DNA of 64,000 bases from Phocoena phocoena (Eukaryota; Chordata; Mammalia; Artiodactyla; Phocoenidae). Below, one piece after another: positions 1 to 12,640 of the stretch; position 1 is the stretch's first letter, and each line of letters opens with the position of its first letter. The notes beneath the pieces were generated by a model. It was not told the origin of the DNA, ran no database searches, and saw nothing but the letters and a program-made list of their open reading frames with translations. A program made the translations under genes and the position numbers. The DNA lies in contig NC_089230.1 of NCBI RefSeq assembly GCF_963924675.1, positions 73,337,223 through 73,401,222 of the forward strand, written 5' to 3'.

Positions 1-119
1 CCTCATACTCCCTGCTTTGTTTCTTTAATTGTAAAAAACCTGGCTCACAGAGTTGATAGGAGGATGAAATCAGATGGCAATCGTGCAAGACCTGGTTGAT
101 ATTAAAGCATTACGTAGAA

Positions 120-398
120 ATATTCATTCAACAAATATTAGCTCATTGATCTAGGTGCTGGGGTGCAGAAGTGGGCAAGCTAGGAAGGTCTCTGCCTTCA
201 TGGGGCTTAAGATTCTAATCAGTGGGAACAGGTAATGAACACACAAGTTGTTTGGATACAGAGGTAAGTGCTGTGGGCAAAGTAAAGCAGAGTAATGGGC
301 TAGGGCGTGACTAGGGGCAGATGAGGGTCAGGGAAGGCCACTCTGAGAAAGCAGTGTTTGACCAGAGAACTGAATGATGGAAATGATCGCATCCATTA
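120..398 (+). repeat. Old LINE-like relic (L2/L3-type)
   Basis: Starts with ATTCATTCAACAAATATTAG and continues through the pattern 'shared counts, goes up in the middle, ends with a gene-poor GGGAAGGCCACTCTGAGAAAG tail' familiar from an abundant ancient mammalian interspersed repeat. Similar wording recurs near 33475-33890. The exact subfamily cannot be assigned by eye. Confidence 0.5.
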
Positions 399-407
399 GG
401 GACATTT

Positions 408-701
408 AATTAATTAATTAATTAAACTTATTTATTTTTGGCTGCGTTGGGTCTTCATTGCTGTGCGCGGGCTTTCTCTAGTTGCGGCTAGCGAGGGCTA
501 CTCTTCGTTGTGGTACATGGGCTTCTCATTGTCGTGGCTTCTCTTGTTGTGGAGCATGGGCTCTAGGCGCGCGGGTTGAGTAGTTGTGGCACACGGGGTT
601 AGTTGCTCCGTGGCATGTGGGATCTTCCCAGACCAGGGCTCGAACCCGTGTCCCCTGAATTGGCAGGCGGATTCTTAACCACTGTGCCACCAGGGAAGTC
701 C
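408..701 (-). mobile_element. CHR SINE, long form
   Basis: Reverse-oriented tRNA-derived SINE: the left end is the A-rich tail (a TTAA run then TTTATTTTTGGCTGCG) and the right end is the head CCACCAGGGAAGTCC. The B-box equivalent GGCTCGAACCCGTGTCC is present. A target-site duplication GGGACATTT lies at 399-407 and 702-710, so both ends are well defined. Confidence 0.93.
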
Positions 702-3246
702 GGGACATTTCTAACTAGAGGGAACAATACATACAGATTCTGAAATTGAGTTTGATGCGTCATTGACTTTGATTGTTGCTATGCCTGTGATACTTCCAAT
801 ATTTTGTTGTTGGCACATTGATTCAGAAAGGCAGTAGAAATGTTTCTCGCAATAATTTATCGAATGACCTCACTGGTTCATTGCCTCTTTGCCATGTGAA
901 TGATATGCTTCGGAGGATTAAAAATGATGTAAAAAGGGGAAACGGAGGCTGTGACAGCTGGATGTGATACTCGTTCTCAGAGAAGGATTGTAGTTCTTAT
1001 AGATGCACTTGATTTCCCTGTTGCCTCATGGATGCGAAGCCTTTCATCTGCATTTCTCCATGCAGCCCCGAGGGCGGTCAACAGGATTGTACTGAAGAGC
1101 TGTTTAGGAGTTGTCAGGTGTTCCCTCGCATCTCTATCCTGGCTTTTGAAAGGAAAGAGAAGTAGAGGGAGCTCCGTTCCTTTTTTGTTGGAGAATGATT
1201 GTGCTTAAGTGCTGGATTAGTGAATAACTAGTCTGAGTTGATCAGGGTTGGTTTGAGGAAAGAAATGTCCTGGGGCTGAAGTGGCATAGGATAAACCTAA
1301 GAATGACTGTTGGAATAACCATGGAAAGAAGAATGGGGCCATCAAGATGGGAGATAGACGCTCTGAGGGTACCACATGATGGGCAGGGGAAGTGTTGTTT
1401 CAGGGAAGAAGCCTTGGGAGTCTGGCTCCTGTGATGTCATCACCTGTCTTTAGCGATGATGAACAGTACCCAGAGCAGGAATCTTGGGTCACATCAGGAA
1501 ACTGGAGAAAGGCAGGCGTGAAAGCCACAGTGGAGCGTTTTCAGATCTTCTGCTAGTTTTCTGGGACCATGATTTTAGGTCCTATAATGAGGAGGTACGG
1601 AGACCTTCCAGAGACAGAATTGGTATGTTGCCTACCCATATTCTATAACAGTTAAATAGCAAAACTTGAGCCATTTTAAAAAATTTAAATCAGCAAACAT
1701 TACCGTCTAGTTTCAACTGTTGGAAAAAATAAATTGCTGTGTGTTGGTTTGCATCTGTTGTTGGCATTCATGGGTCTCCAATTTCTTTACATTTTTAACA
1801 CATATTTTACGCAACAGTCTGAAAAGGAGAAACATTTGAAGCCCTGCTTTGCAGTGCATGAAGGGGTATGCAAAATAGATTCCTCAGTATTTAATTGCTT
1901 TCGTGCTTTCCGCATAATAGGTGGTGAATAAATATTTGCCGAATGAATAAATATCAAATAGGTGCATACTGATGTAAACTTGAATCAAAATCTGTGGTAG
2001 GAAGCGAGTCTTAACATTTATAGCATTCAATCTGTGTTTTAGGGTTTTTACAAAGCTGACTTTTCAACTATAAGGATGCTCTTTTAAGGACTACAGTAGA
2101 CATACTGTTACACTGTTTTGAATGCATAGGTCAGACGTGACCTTTGACCCAGAACTGGCTGCAGTAAAATCTGATGTAGTACCAGCATTGGATTCATCCC
2201 CAGGTGGCAGCGCTTCCCAGGATGCCCCTGGATCAGAAGGTTCTGACTTGAACCTGAGCCTGCATCATTGCTGGGTGAGCAGCAGAGGGCAGTGTGTCAC
2301 TGAAAATTTGTTTATTGGTTCTGAAAAGAACATTTTGGATGTCTTACCCAGGTCTACTTATTATCTGCTCAGAGCTAAAGAATACTGTTTGTTTCGCTTT
2401 AGTGCTACAGGGCAGTCCTAGAAATTAAACAGAAGAATTTTTAACTCTAAGGCTTAAACTTGCTCACATCAATTTTTTTAAATCTTAGAATATAAAGTAA
2501 CATAAGCCAAATTCAAATTGCTTGATTCTAATGGATATAACCTCATTTCTTCAGACTTTTTTTTAATAGACAAAAATTTTTGTAGGTTTGGATTTTGTTT
2601 TTTGGGCTTTTTTGGAAATGAAAGTTTCCTTCATGAATGAAATAATGGAAACTAAGGAAACATACTGTCTTATACTGCTCTTTCATATACTATGGGAAAT
2701 ATATGTTTTCCCACAGCTTTAATCAGAAATTGAGTTTCACTCTTGGAAGATGGAACTCTTCTTAGGAGCCGTTTCATTCCCCGGGACCTGTCCAATAAAG
2801 ACCAATTTCGAGATTGATTTTGTTTGTACGTACTGGTGAGATGCCAGAGCGGACATCAACCTCGTTTCAGTCGAATTAAATTTAAGAAGTCTGTGCAGTC
2901 ACAGTGATGAAAAACTGTCCCTAAGCATAGCAGAGGAAATAGCTCCTTTTCTCTCATCCTTATTGTTGGTATTTGCAGAATGAGAGAAATAACGAGTTAT
3001 CTATGTGACACAGATCATTTAGGGCAACACCTAACTCTGAAACATGTAGCAAAATCTGTTTTTGAAAACACTGCCCAATATTTGCTTCTGCTTGAGTCAT
3101 CAGATAATACTAACTAAATGGGTACTTCTGGGTAGATCATAAACAGTGCTTATTGGTGGTAATTTATTGCGGCTCTTAAACACTTAAGTATGTTAATGGA
3201 TTTGTCCCAAACCGCTAAGATTTGCCGTTTCCTCGATTTCCTCTAG

Positions 3247-3337
3247 AACTGATCTCAGTGTTTAATCAACGCTCCCAAGCCCAAGAATGTTGCACGTTTT
3301 ATTGCCAGTCCTGCGGTGAAATCATCATGAGGAACAG
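3247..3337 (+). CDS. UBE3D: UBE3D internal exon (approx. residues 92-122), first CxxC
   Basis: Internal coding exon of the HECT-like ubiquitin ligase E3D. A pyrimidine-rich tract ending in TAG precedes 3247 and the donor AG|GTAAGG follows 3337. The exon starts with the last two bases of a codon and ends with two bases of an Arg codon, which the next exon completes. The reading includes LISVFNQ, then QECCTFYCQSCGE, closely matching human UBE3D as I remember it. The C-x2-C pair is of the kind expected to bind zinc in this family (inference). Family role: UBE3D accepts ubiquitin from E2 enzymes such as UBE2C; the yeast relative Ipa1 is linked to pre-mRNA 3'-end processing. The end reads MRNR where I recall KDR in human. 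The exon is too short to stand out as an open frame. Confidence 0.93.
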
Positions 3338-4044
3338 GTAAGGAACACAGTCAACTCTGGTTCATCCTGTGCCTGGCAATGGCTTTCCTCTTTTTCTATC
3401 AGAATCTTTGAAGGAACTGCCAAGGGAGCAGTCTGCGGCCTTCAAATGAGAGCCACATTGAACCAGACCAGCCCCCAAATGCTCCAGCAATCACGGAGCA
3501 GCTAGATTTTCTCCAGCTGACAAAGGGGAACAATAGGATGCTGGCTTTGAGGGAGGAAGGCTTATCTTGGTGGAATAGCCTGTAGAGATAGGCCCCTCTC
3601 CTCTGAAAACAGACACGGCATCTGTCACACGTTTTAGCCATCATCCTGGTGAATGAACTTCTTCCACATTAAGTGAATTTTCTAAATAACAGAAGCTTTT
3701 GCAGCACAATTTTGTACTTGAACTATTTCTATTAGTGCCTTTCTAAAATCCATTTCCTGTTTCCCTGCTTATTAAAACAGCATATAAAGCACAAACCAAC
3801 CTTCTCTTGATGCTTAGGTTAATGCTGTAACCTGCCTTCGAGGTGTGCTGTGATTACCCCATTGAGATGGGAAGGGCCCTTTGCTGTATTCTTTGTATTC
3901 CCATGTTGTCTCTTTCAATTATTTTTCCATCCTCTCCTCCTGTCAGCCTCTTTGTTTCCTGGGCACAAACCCTGCTCTCTGAATTTTCTAATCACTCATA
4001 GGCTGGAAAGACAGAGCAAACCCTTATTATCGTTAACCATATTT

Positions 4045-4331
4045 TTTTTACTTTATTTGTTTTTGGCTGAGTTGGGTCTTTGTTGCTGCTCGCAGGCTTT
4101 CTCTAGTTGCGGCGAGCAAGGGTTACTCTTCGTTGCAGTGCGCGGGCTTCTCATTGCGGTGGCTTCTCTTGTTGTGGAACACGGGCTCTAGGTGCGCACA
4201 GGCTTCAGTAGTTGTGGCATACGGGCTTAGTTGCTCCATGATATGTGGGATCTTCCCAGACTAGGGCTTGAACCCGTGTCCTCTGCCTTGGCAGGCGGAT
4301 TATTAACCACTGCGCCACCAGGGAGGTCCCT
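4045..4331 (-). mobile_element. CHR SINE, long form
   Basis: Reverse orientation, from TTTGTTTTTGGCTGAGTTGGG to CCACCAGGGAGGTCCC. Flanked by GTTAACCATATTT (4032-4044) and GTTGACAATATTT (4332-4344), a 13-bp duplication with two differences, indicating an older insertion. Confidence 0.92.
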
Positions 4332-4596
4332 GTTGACAATATTTAAAGGAAGAATTTCGAGCTCTTCGTTGGACGGGTTTCCTTGGAGACTTACATGAGA
4401 CCCCTCCTCCTCCAGTGTTCCAGGTCTCCATGGAGGGATTCAGCAGATCTCTGCTGGGAGCCTTTCCTGAACCCTGAGCTGGTTTATGTGCTCCTCGGAG
4501 ATTTATTCGCCTGTCTTCCCGCTTAAACTGTAGGCTTCGGGTGCGGGATAGTCCTACGCATATTACTCCTCACTCATATTTAGGGTGCAGTGTTGT

Positions 4597-4812
4597 GTAG
4601 CGGCTGTTAGTACAGACCCGGAAGCCAGCCTGTCTGTGTTTGTGTCCACCAGTTACTAGCTGTGACCCTGGGGAAGTTACTTAACCACTCTGTGCCTTCA
4701 TTTTTTTTTTTAATTATTACAAAAATATAGATAACAATAAGAGCTACCCCCATAGGGTTTGGGGGAGGAGCGAATGAGTGTAACTGGTAAGCATTCAGTA
4801 TGTGATAGCTCC
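4597..4812 (+). repeat. MIR relic
   Basis: Contains the MIR core order: 'CCAGTTACTAGCTGTGACCC', 'GGGGAAGTTACTTAACCACT', 'CTGTGCCTTCA', then ATAGGGTTTG and a tail. A T-run at about 4699 interrupts it. Confidence 0.8.
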
Positions 4813-4940
4813 TGCTGTAATTCTTACTCTTACCACCATCTTCATCATCACCGCCCCCAGCAGCAGGCTCGCTGCCCGAGGAAGAGTGCATTCTCTATAA
4901 ATTCTTGCCGGTTGACTCGAGTAAACGTTAGGGTGCTTAG

Positions 4941-5087
4941 CGCAGGCTCCGGACGCGCAGGCTCAGCGGCCATGGCTCACGGGCCCAGCCTCTCCGCGGC
5001 ATGTGGGATCTTCCCGGACCGGGGCACGAACCCGTGTCCCCTGCATCGGCAGGCGGACTCTCAACCACTGCACCACCAGGGAAGCCC
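4941..5087 (-). mobile_element. CHR SINE, short form, 3'-truncated
   Basis: Begins at GCAGGCTCCGGACGCGCAGG and runs to CCACCAGGGAAGCCCC. The 3' part of the element, including the T-rich (A-tail) end and the GCGGTACGCGGGCCTCTC block, is missing on the left, while the tRNA-like head is intact. Confidence 0.9.
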
Positions 5088-5654
5088 CATCAGCCTCTCT
5101 TGCTTGCTCTCTGATTCCTGGCAGCATCCCAGGTAGATGAGGTCGTGGAAAGTTATGCTGGTGTAAGTGGGGGGCTTGTGAGCAGGGCACCCTCTGAGTG
5201 ATTATCTTGGGGAAGCCATGGGGTGACTCTGAATCTGCAGGGGAGGGAGAACGTCCTCACTCAGGTTCCCTAAGGCTGAGGTGGCCACACTGTCAGGGAT
5301 AGGCCCGCTTGAGCCTGGAAGGTCCAGAGCATCCCAGGTTACCCTGGAGTTTAACCAGGACAGTTTTCCTTCTCTCAGTCTATTTCTGGCTTTGGTTTAA
5401 CTCTCAGACGCAGTTTCTGAAACATGTGTGCCTCTACAACAGCGAGAGACCTGGAAGTCACAGAGGAGCGAGTTTACTAGAGTAACGGACCTCCCTGGTG
5501 TGCTTGGACTGAAGGATGCGCTCGTTCATCATTGGCTGATACTGCATCTTCTGTTTGGTGTCAGTCCTATTTACGACTGTGGACTTGAGAGCTCGGAGGG
5601 CTTAGAGGCTGACACTGGAAGGCTGTACGCGCTCTCCCGAATCCTGACCTTTGG

Positions 5655-5870
5655 GAGGCCGTGGGGTGAGAGGCAGAGCGGGAGAACGGGACCTGGGTTT
5701 GAACTCCAGCTTTACCGTCACAGGCTGGGGAACTTTGTCCACGTCACCTCAGCTTCTTCTTATGTAGATGTTAAGACGGCCTAGTTTCCTAACTTGTGAA
5801 GAGGATAAACGCTCTTACCTTTAAGGCTGTAACATATATAATAGTAAAGACTCGACAAGCTCTTTTTAGT
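5655..5870 (+). repeat. MIR-like relic
   Basis: Includes GACCTGGGTTTGAACTCCAG, then AACTTGTGAAGAGGATAA, in MIR order. Divergent; boundaries are approximate. Confidence 0.6.
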
Positions 5871-6485
5871 TGGCTCTACAGCCTCCTTCCACCCCCTTTT
5901 CCATAATTGGCCTTATTGGCAAGCTAGCAGATTATCTAGTACAGTGTTTCAGGCCTTTTTGATTCAGGACTCCGTATTTTTGAGGGGTGCCAGGGAAATG
6001 ACCCCCTCTCTCCCTTTTTCTTTGCGAGAAGGTCCACAGTGGACGTGACTTAGGTCTTGCTTACTTCACAAGGCTTCCCTGGACGCCTTTGCCTATCACA
6101 CATGTGCGCCTGGCACCTGGGGGCCTCTTGAGCAATGCGGAGAAATCCTTAGTAGGCGACGGAAGGCTTTGCTTCCATTTCACTCTCAGGCAGCAGGCCC
6201 CGTGGCTCTCTGTTTGATGGAAAGACATGCTTCCTCCTGTGTCTGCAGAAGGATGTCATGCTGACTGTTTGCATCAAGCCCAGTGGTCTTCTCATTTCTC
6301 CCTCAGTTACCTGTGCCACGCAGGTGGTAAGGACATCTGTGCTTGTTGAGTAGAAAGGAAAACCAAAGGTATTTCAAAGGAGGCTTGTATGTGCTGTAAT
6401 CAACTCACTGTCGGCATCCTTTTCAGGAAGGCATCTTGGAATATGGTGGTTTGTCTTAGCAGGAGCTCTTGTATTGGGAGCAATG

Positions 6486-6640
6486 GAGCCGAGTTAAGAT
6501 CTGCTTACCGGCCAGCCTTTCTATCTGGGAACAAGTCACTTTGATTCTCGGTTTCCTCATCTGCAAAATTCGGAGGTTCAATTAGATAGACTTGTAAGAG
6601 TCCTGCCAGCATGAAAATTCTGTGCGTAGTCAGCCTCAAA
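6486..6640 (+). repeat. MIR-like relic
   Basis: Includes GGAACAAGTCACTTTGATTC, TCGGTTTCCTCATCTGCAAA and AGGTTCAATTAGATAG, matching the MIR core. Confidence 0.65.
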
Positions 6641-8579
6641 AAGTTGCACCTTGAGTTCTGTGAAGCATGATTATTTGGATAGTGCAAGACTAATGCTTGT
6701 TACTATTTTTTTAATGAAAAAGATTCTTGTCAAGCAAATTATAGGTGCAGAAGACTGTTTAACCTATTAAGACTCATTAATGGCTTTTAATACTTACTCG
6801 CCCCGGGGTGCCTGAAATCTGCTAATTACAGCAGTCTTTTTTCTTCATTCAGAATCACACGTTCCTAGCCATTTGTTTGGTGGTTTGAAAATAATGCCTT
6901 GTTTCTTTACAATAAAATTCTCCAATTTGCATTCTTACCAGTTCAGCAGAGTTTTTCTGTAAAAATTGTCCAAACATATACAATTTTTGATCATTCTCTT
7001 GTTAACAGTCCCTAATATCAAGCAACAATAATAATAAAATTTAGTTCGTTGTGATCAGTCTCAGAAACAGCTAAATGGTCGTTGTGTTTGGAAGTTGTTA
7101 TGTCTTTTAGAAATAAATTCATGTCAGACTTGGATTATATCGGTTGGCCAAACAGACTTTGAAACATCAGCCTGATTTTCAGTCGTTTGAGAGGTCTCCC
7201 AAGGTCTCTGGAAAGGCCCTCCCGGTTCCACCTGCACCAGCAGAGCTGGGTGTCAGCCCAGCAACTATGAGGGCATTGAAACTCTAGCAGGTAACAAGCA
7301 GAATGGACTTAACGGAAACATAAAAGATGTCGGAATATCCAACTAGTTGATTGGTCCATTTGACAGACCAGCTAATAATTATCGTAGTCTGAAAACAACT
7401 ACTCCTATGAATAGTCACTTTTCTGTGAAAGAGAACAAAGAGGTGAAAAGAGAGGATAGGCACACACTGAATTTTTGGTAACATTGTACAAACTTTTGGA
7501 ATACATAATAATGCCAGCTTATCTATATTCTAGTGGCTATATTTTGAGCTTTAGATATTTGATCTTTTTCTTAAAATTCTTATTGCCCACTTGGTTCTAA
7601 TCCAATGTGAAATCTCTGTATTACCGTTGTTAATATCACTGATTAATGGTTGATTTTAAAGTTAAGGCATTTCATTTTCTTGTCTGTGTTTAAGTTTTAA
7701 ATAAACACCATCAATCAATAACATTTATTAAAGTTGTGCATTTTAAAATGTAGTAAAATGGATATTCTTAGACGTTAGTGGTGGATCTTTAAATCGATCA
7801 TTTTTTTTCTGAAGGCAATTTGGCAATACGAACTAAAAGACTAAAAATTGTTTATACTCATTGACCAAGTTTAAAAAAATAAATTAAATAAAATTGTGCA
7901 TTTTAAGTTTTTTCCCCCAAAGCTTATGCTTAAGATACGTTAAAAATAACTAAAACATTTTAATTAATTAAAAGCATGTGTTGCTGTTCATCATAGAATC
8001 TTAAGCTGAGAGAATGTTCGAGAAATCATTTCACTCTTTCTCTGAGCTTCAGCAGGTTTTTACGTAAAAACTACCTTGAAAAAAATGTGGTATCTATTTT
8101 CTTTTGAAAGTTCTCTTGGGAAGTAGATCATATCAAAGTTTCAGGGTTTTCGATAGATACACTTTCAGGAGAGCTGTGATTAAAATACATCTTTTGTTCT
8201 TAAAGGTTTTATGTTGTTTCAGAACATCAGAAAATTTCTTTCGGCTGTAAAAACACTTTTATCTTTGCAATGACTTGTGAATTAGCCTCTTTCTTGCTCG
8301 ATGTCTTATGTAGATAGCTGTGGGGTATAGTATAGCTTTTATTCACCGTGATACAGGGTCAAGTTAAGTCTGCAATATCACATTGTGCGCGAATGTGCAT
8401 CAACGCTCCCAGATCTCTCTAAGTCTCAGTGCAGTTTCATTTCTGATCATGTATGAGGTTTTGACGTTGCTGCCTTTGACACTGTATTGAGCATCTGTTT
8501 ATTGGCACTACGTGCAAAATGTCAAGGGACAGAGAATCTTAGTGATGGAGAAGATCTAGGAGCCTGTTTAGGCCCAGCT

Positions 8580-8795
8580 CTTACTCTAAACAGGCACCTT
8601 TGTTTGTCTTCCTCCTAATCTTTGTAAAAATTCAAATCCGACCTATCACTCCCGCACCTTAAATTCTGTGATGCTCCCCAACTATCTGTAGAACCAAGTT
8701 CCCGCCCCTTAGGTTGACGTGTCACACCCCATGTAGTCTGTACCATCCCACCTTCCCTGTCCCCTTTACTGATGTTCTGTGTTACCAGGAGAGGG
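8580..8795 (+). repeat. L2-like relic
   Basis: A C-rich stretch (AATCCGACCTATCACTCCCG, ATGCTCCCCAACTATCTGTA) resembling L2 3' ORF sequence on the sense strand. Divergent; the call rests on general resemblance. Confidence 0.45.
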
Positions 8796-8812
8796 AATAT
8801 ATTCCAAGGGAG

Positions 8813-8995
8813 AGAGTTAGTTTGGAGTCTGGAAGACCTGGGCTGTGATCCTGCCTTTCTTCATCAGCTCTGACTCTGTGAACTTGTAGAGACTATTTAA
8901 CATTTCTGAGCCTCCCTTTGCTTCTCTGTAACAGGGGAATGGAAATTCTCATCTCACAAAGTTGTAGTAAGCATTGCATGGAATAAGGTGTGGGC
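8813..8995 (+). repeat. MIR relic
   Basis: AGTCTGGAAGACCTGGGCTG followed by GACTCTGTGAACTTG, TTTCTGAGCCTCCCTTTGCT and CTCATCTCACAAAGTTG follows MIR order on the + strand. Confidence 0.75.
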
Positions 8996-9589
8996 GCTGC
9001 CCACCTGCGGTTTTCTTAAGTTCAGCTAAATGTGCGGACTTACAGCACTACCACCGGCCACGTTTCTCGCCTTCGGGGCAGTGGCAGGAGTTCCCCTCAG
9101 CAGAGGACCTGCAGCAGTTCAAGCAAATGGCAGGTCACATACCCCTCTGGGGACTCTTGTCTCCCCATGTGACACGGTTCCAGGTACAAAGTGCAAGATT
9201 CATATCTGGCAGGTGCAGGAGCTACCCGGAGAAGAAGCCTCATGCCCGAAACAGCCAATAGCTCCTGTGATAATCCTTTGGCATAGTTTCTAGGGTTCCC
9301 CACGAAGCTCTACATTCAGGGAAGTTTAAAGCACGGCATCCTCATCTAATATTTACAGCTCATTCAAACTTCTTCCTAGTCCAGATGCAATAGACCAATC
9401 AAGGATCTTTGTTACCATAGTCAGCATTGCCTAGCAATATAATCAATGCCTACCATCTATCTGGCTTCCAGGGTAACAGGTCTAGGTGGTTAAAACAAAG
9501 GTCGGATTCTCAAGCAAAGGAAAATATTTGTTAACCCTTTCATCCGAGTATGCTGTAGACCCAACCAGGGGCCTCACATGTTATAGTTA

Positions 9590-10165
9590 TCAACACTCCT
9601 TTATTTAAGAGCTTACACTATGAGTCAGGCACTGTGCCTGACACTGGGACTCCAGTGGCAAGTTAAACATATATGGTGCCTGTCTTCATATTGTTTCCTA
9701 CACCTGTGATGCCCTTAGTTCCTTTCAGTGCCTGGAGAACTCCTGTTCATCCTTCAAAGGTCTGCTCAGATGTTACCTCTTCTCTGAAGTCCAGCGGCAC
9801 TCTACTTCCCTAGCACTTTGTACATGTTGCCCTGAATTCATGGATTGGTTTTGCGAGTCCATGAATCCCCTAAAGTAATATGCAGATTTTGTGTGCAGGT
9901 GGGAATGTATGTTTGAAGAAAGGGCTCTCATCGGATTTTCAAAGGGGTCTGAGCCATCCTCTCCCTTTCCCCCCTCAACTCCCAAGCATTTAGAACTGCT
10001 GCTCTGTTATGAGCATTTATTATATTCTGGTTTTGGTATTTGTTCATAGATGTATGTTTCCCACTAGAACGTGAATACCTTGACAAAGGGACTATATGTA
10101 CTAATATTTTGTGTCAGCAGAACGCCTGCCTCCTAGCAGTAGACTTTTAGAAAGTATATGTTGAA
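9590..10165 (+). repeat. L2-type 3' relic
   Basis: CATCCTTCAAAGGTCTGCTC, AGATGTTACCTCTTCTCTGA, then the typical 3' end GAACGTGAATACCTTGACAA and a GTTGAAAGAAT tail. Divergent, in pieces. Confidence 0.6.
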
Positions 10166-11309
10166 AGAATCGATTCTTAATCTCTTAATAGACTCAGCAA
10201 TCTGAATGATGGTAGTGGTACAGCATTTCCTAATTTAAAAGGGAATATTCTTGCTTCTAGTAAACTAAAATCAGCCTTTCTTGTTCCTACTTCTGTCCTC
10301 TGGAGTGAAAATGAAATGTCTCCCCTCTTCCACGTTGTAATTGCCCTTTTATGAGACTCAGAGTTGATTGGGGAAATCAAAGAAAAAGGGTTCATGGGAG
10401 GGAATCATTTAAAAATGATACATTTGCATCTTAAATCTTTTCATTTATAACATGGCAAATGTACATTACCGTACTAGTATTTTAGTATGGAACTAATATC
10501 TTTTTGTTGAATATGAGTCTGCTGCTGTGGACTCTTGGCTTTCTTCACTTATGCCATCCTAAATTCATTATCCAGAGTTTCCAGTTTAGGTTTCTTTAAC
10601 GTGGAATGAGAAGTTAGACACTGAAGCAGTCTGATTGCAGAACTCTTCTCGATTTTTATTCTTTTTCCCTCGCCTCAGTTTTTTTAATAGTTGTATCTCC
10701 CACATTCCACCAGTGATTTTGTTTTTTAATAACTGACTGTCCTCTACTCTGAAATGTTTAGTTTTCAGAGGAATAGCAGCTCATATTTCCTTGGTTTACA
10801 TGTTTGATTAAATTATGTAACTAAAATAACGTGTAACAAACTAACGTGTTGGAGTAAATTATGTAACTAAAAAAAACATGCATAAGTGGTATACACAGGT
10901 CTGTGATCAAATACAGTTGATCCTTAGCAGGCAAATGGTCCAGTCGATTGGAGCAGAAGCGAGCAAGTATTCAGGGTGCTTTAAGCTTTCATGATATTCA
11001 AAGGCATTAGGAAGCCCAGAAGCATGTTTGTATTCTGGTTGTTTTTTTTTGCGGGGGGATAAATTATTTTGAAATATCCTCATCATCCTGCCCACATTTC
11101 TTCTCCCCTGAGACCAATTTAGATTAAAATAGAGGTAAATTTAGATTAAACCTTCCCAATTTAGATTAAAATAGAGGTAAACCATGGAAAAGTCTCAGGT
11201 GTCTATATTTCTACAGGAAAAAAATGAAACCATTAAAACAAAAGCTGGGAGCAAATATAAGGGGCTACTTAATTGTAAGGACGTTCTAAGCATAAATAAT
11301 AATGACAGA

Positions 11310-11893
11310 GTGGAGCTTAATTTCTCTTCCCTTGAGTGTGGCCTGGATTTAATGACTCACTTCCGAACAATAGAGTGTGCAAAGGCAGAAATAGGAGCTC
11401 TGCTAGTGGAGGAACCTTGCAGATGCCACCTTAACCGAGTGATCAAGGTTGACATCCCCAGGAATAAGTCATGTTGATACAGTGTCTTCTCTGGGTTTGG
11501 TGTGATGAGAAGTCGCCTCAGTGGTAGACATCCCCCGAACCCATAGTCTCAGTCTAATCTTGAGAAAATACCAGACAAACTCAAGTGAGGGATATTCTGT
11601 AAAATACCTGGCCAGTGCTTTTCAAAAACCTCAAGGTCCTGAAAAACAACGAAAGACTGCCACAGAGCAGAGGAGATGAGGGAAACCTGATGACTAAATG
11701 CAGCGTGTTGTGAATTGGATCCTGGAACAGAAAAAGAGGACTTTAGTGGAAAGTAGTTTTGACAAATCCTCCCTGGTTATGTAAGATGTTAACGTTAGGG
11801 AAAGCTGGGTGAAGTATATATGAGAACTATTTGTACCACCTTTGTAACTTTTCTGTAAACGTAAAATTACACCAAAATAGAAAGTTTATAGAA
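11310..11893 (+). repeat. L1M 3' end relic
   Basis: The last part matches the old L1M 3' UTR: GGTTATGTAAGATGTTAACG, TTAGGGAAAGCTGGGTGAAG, CTTTTCTGTAAACGTAAAAT, ending ACACCAAAATAGAAAGTTT. The 97-codon frame overlapping its left part (11184-11477) has no gene-like resemblance. Confidence 0.75.
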
Positions 11894-12319
11894 AATAGTA
11901 ATGAGAGAAATCACAGAAGAAAGGGTTGGATGATTTGAAATTTAAGACACGTTAGTCAAATTAGAGGCAATAACACTGGAAAAATATTTGTCCCAGATTT
12001 TAGACAAAGGACTGATATTCTTAATATAGAATATACTTGTACAATTTAATAAGAACATACTAACATCTCACTGGAAAATGACCGTTGATCATAATTCACA
12101 GAAGAAACACTGTGGCGAATAGATATGACAGCCAGTTCAGTCTCACCAGTAATTAAGGAATTGCCAGTTACAGCAGTATTGAGAACATTTTCACCAATTA
12201 CATGGAAAAATGATAGTATTCAATTCTGAAAAAAGGAAGTGGAAGAATTATAGATTGGTACAGCCTTTCTGGAAAGCAGTTTGTCAATATAGGAATTGAG
12301 TGTAAAAAAGATGCACATT

Positions 12320-12640
12320 GGGACTTCCCTCGTGGCGCAGTGGTTAAGAATCTGCCTGCCGATGCAGGGGACACGGGTTCGAGCCCTGGTCCGGGAGGAT
12401 CCCACATGCCGTGGAGCAACTAAGGCCATGCGCCACAACTACTGAGCCCGCGTGCCACAGCTACTGAAGCCCGCACGCCTAGAGCCCATCCTCTGCAACA
12501 AGAGAAGCCACCGCGGTGAGAAGCCGCGCACCACAACGAAGAGTAGCCCCTGCTCACCGCAACTAGAGAAAGCCCGTGCCTAGCAACAAAGAACCAATGA
12601 AGAATCAACGCAGCCAAAAATAAATAAATTAATTAATTTA
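12320..12640 (+). mobile_element. CHR SINE, long form
   Basis: Head GGGACTTCCCTCGTGGCGCA, then GTTCGAGCCCTGGTCC (B box), ending CAGCCAAAAATAAATAAATT with an A-rich tail. Flanks AAAAAGATGCACAT (left) and AAAAAAATGCGCAT (right) form an imperfect target-site duplication. Confidence 0.93.

Larger units (their letters stand above)
1..3246 (+). other. UBE3D: UBE3D intron (3' part), upstream of the first visible exon
   Basis: Inferred intron: no match to the N-terminal ~90 residues of UBE3D is seen here, so the earlier exon(s) lie to the left of the window. Contents are an old LINE-like relic (about 120-398) and one long-form SINE (408-701). In 711-3246 I recognise no gene and no repeat; the open frames at 951-1208, 1734-1931 and 2122-2421 have no family resemblance and no splice context. 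Confidence 0.8.

Noticed and set aside
3850..4191. 113-codon open frame on the + strand
   Set aside because: Its C-terminal third lies in a reverse SINE; the rest has no resemblance to a known protein.
5428..5784. 118-codon open frame on the + strand
   Set aside because: No family match, and its right part overlaps a MIR-like relic.
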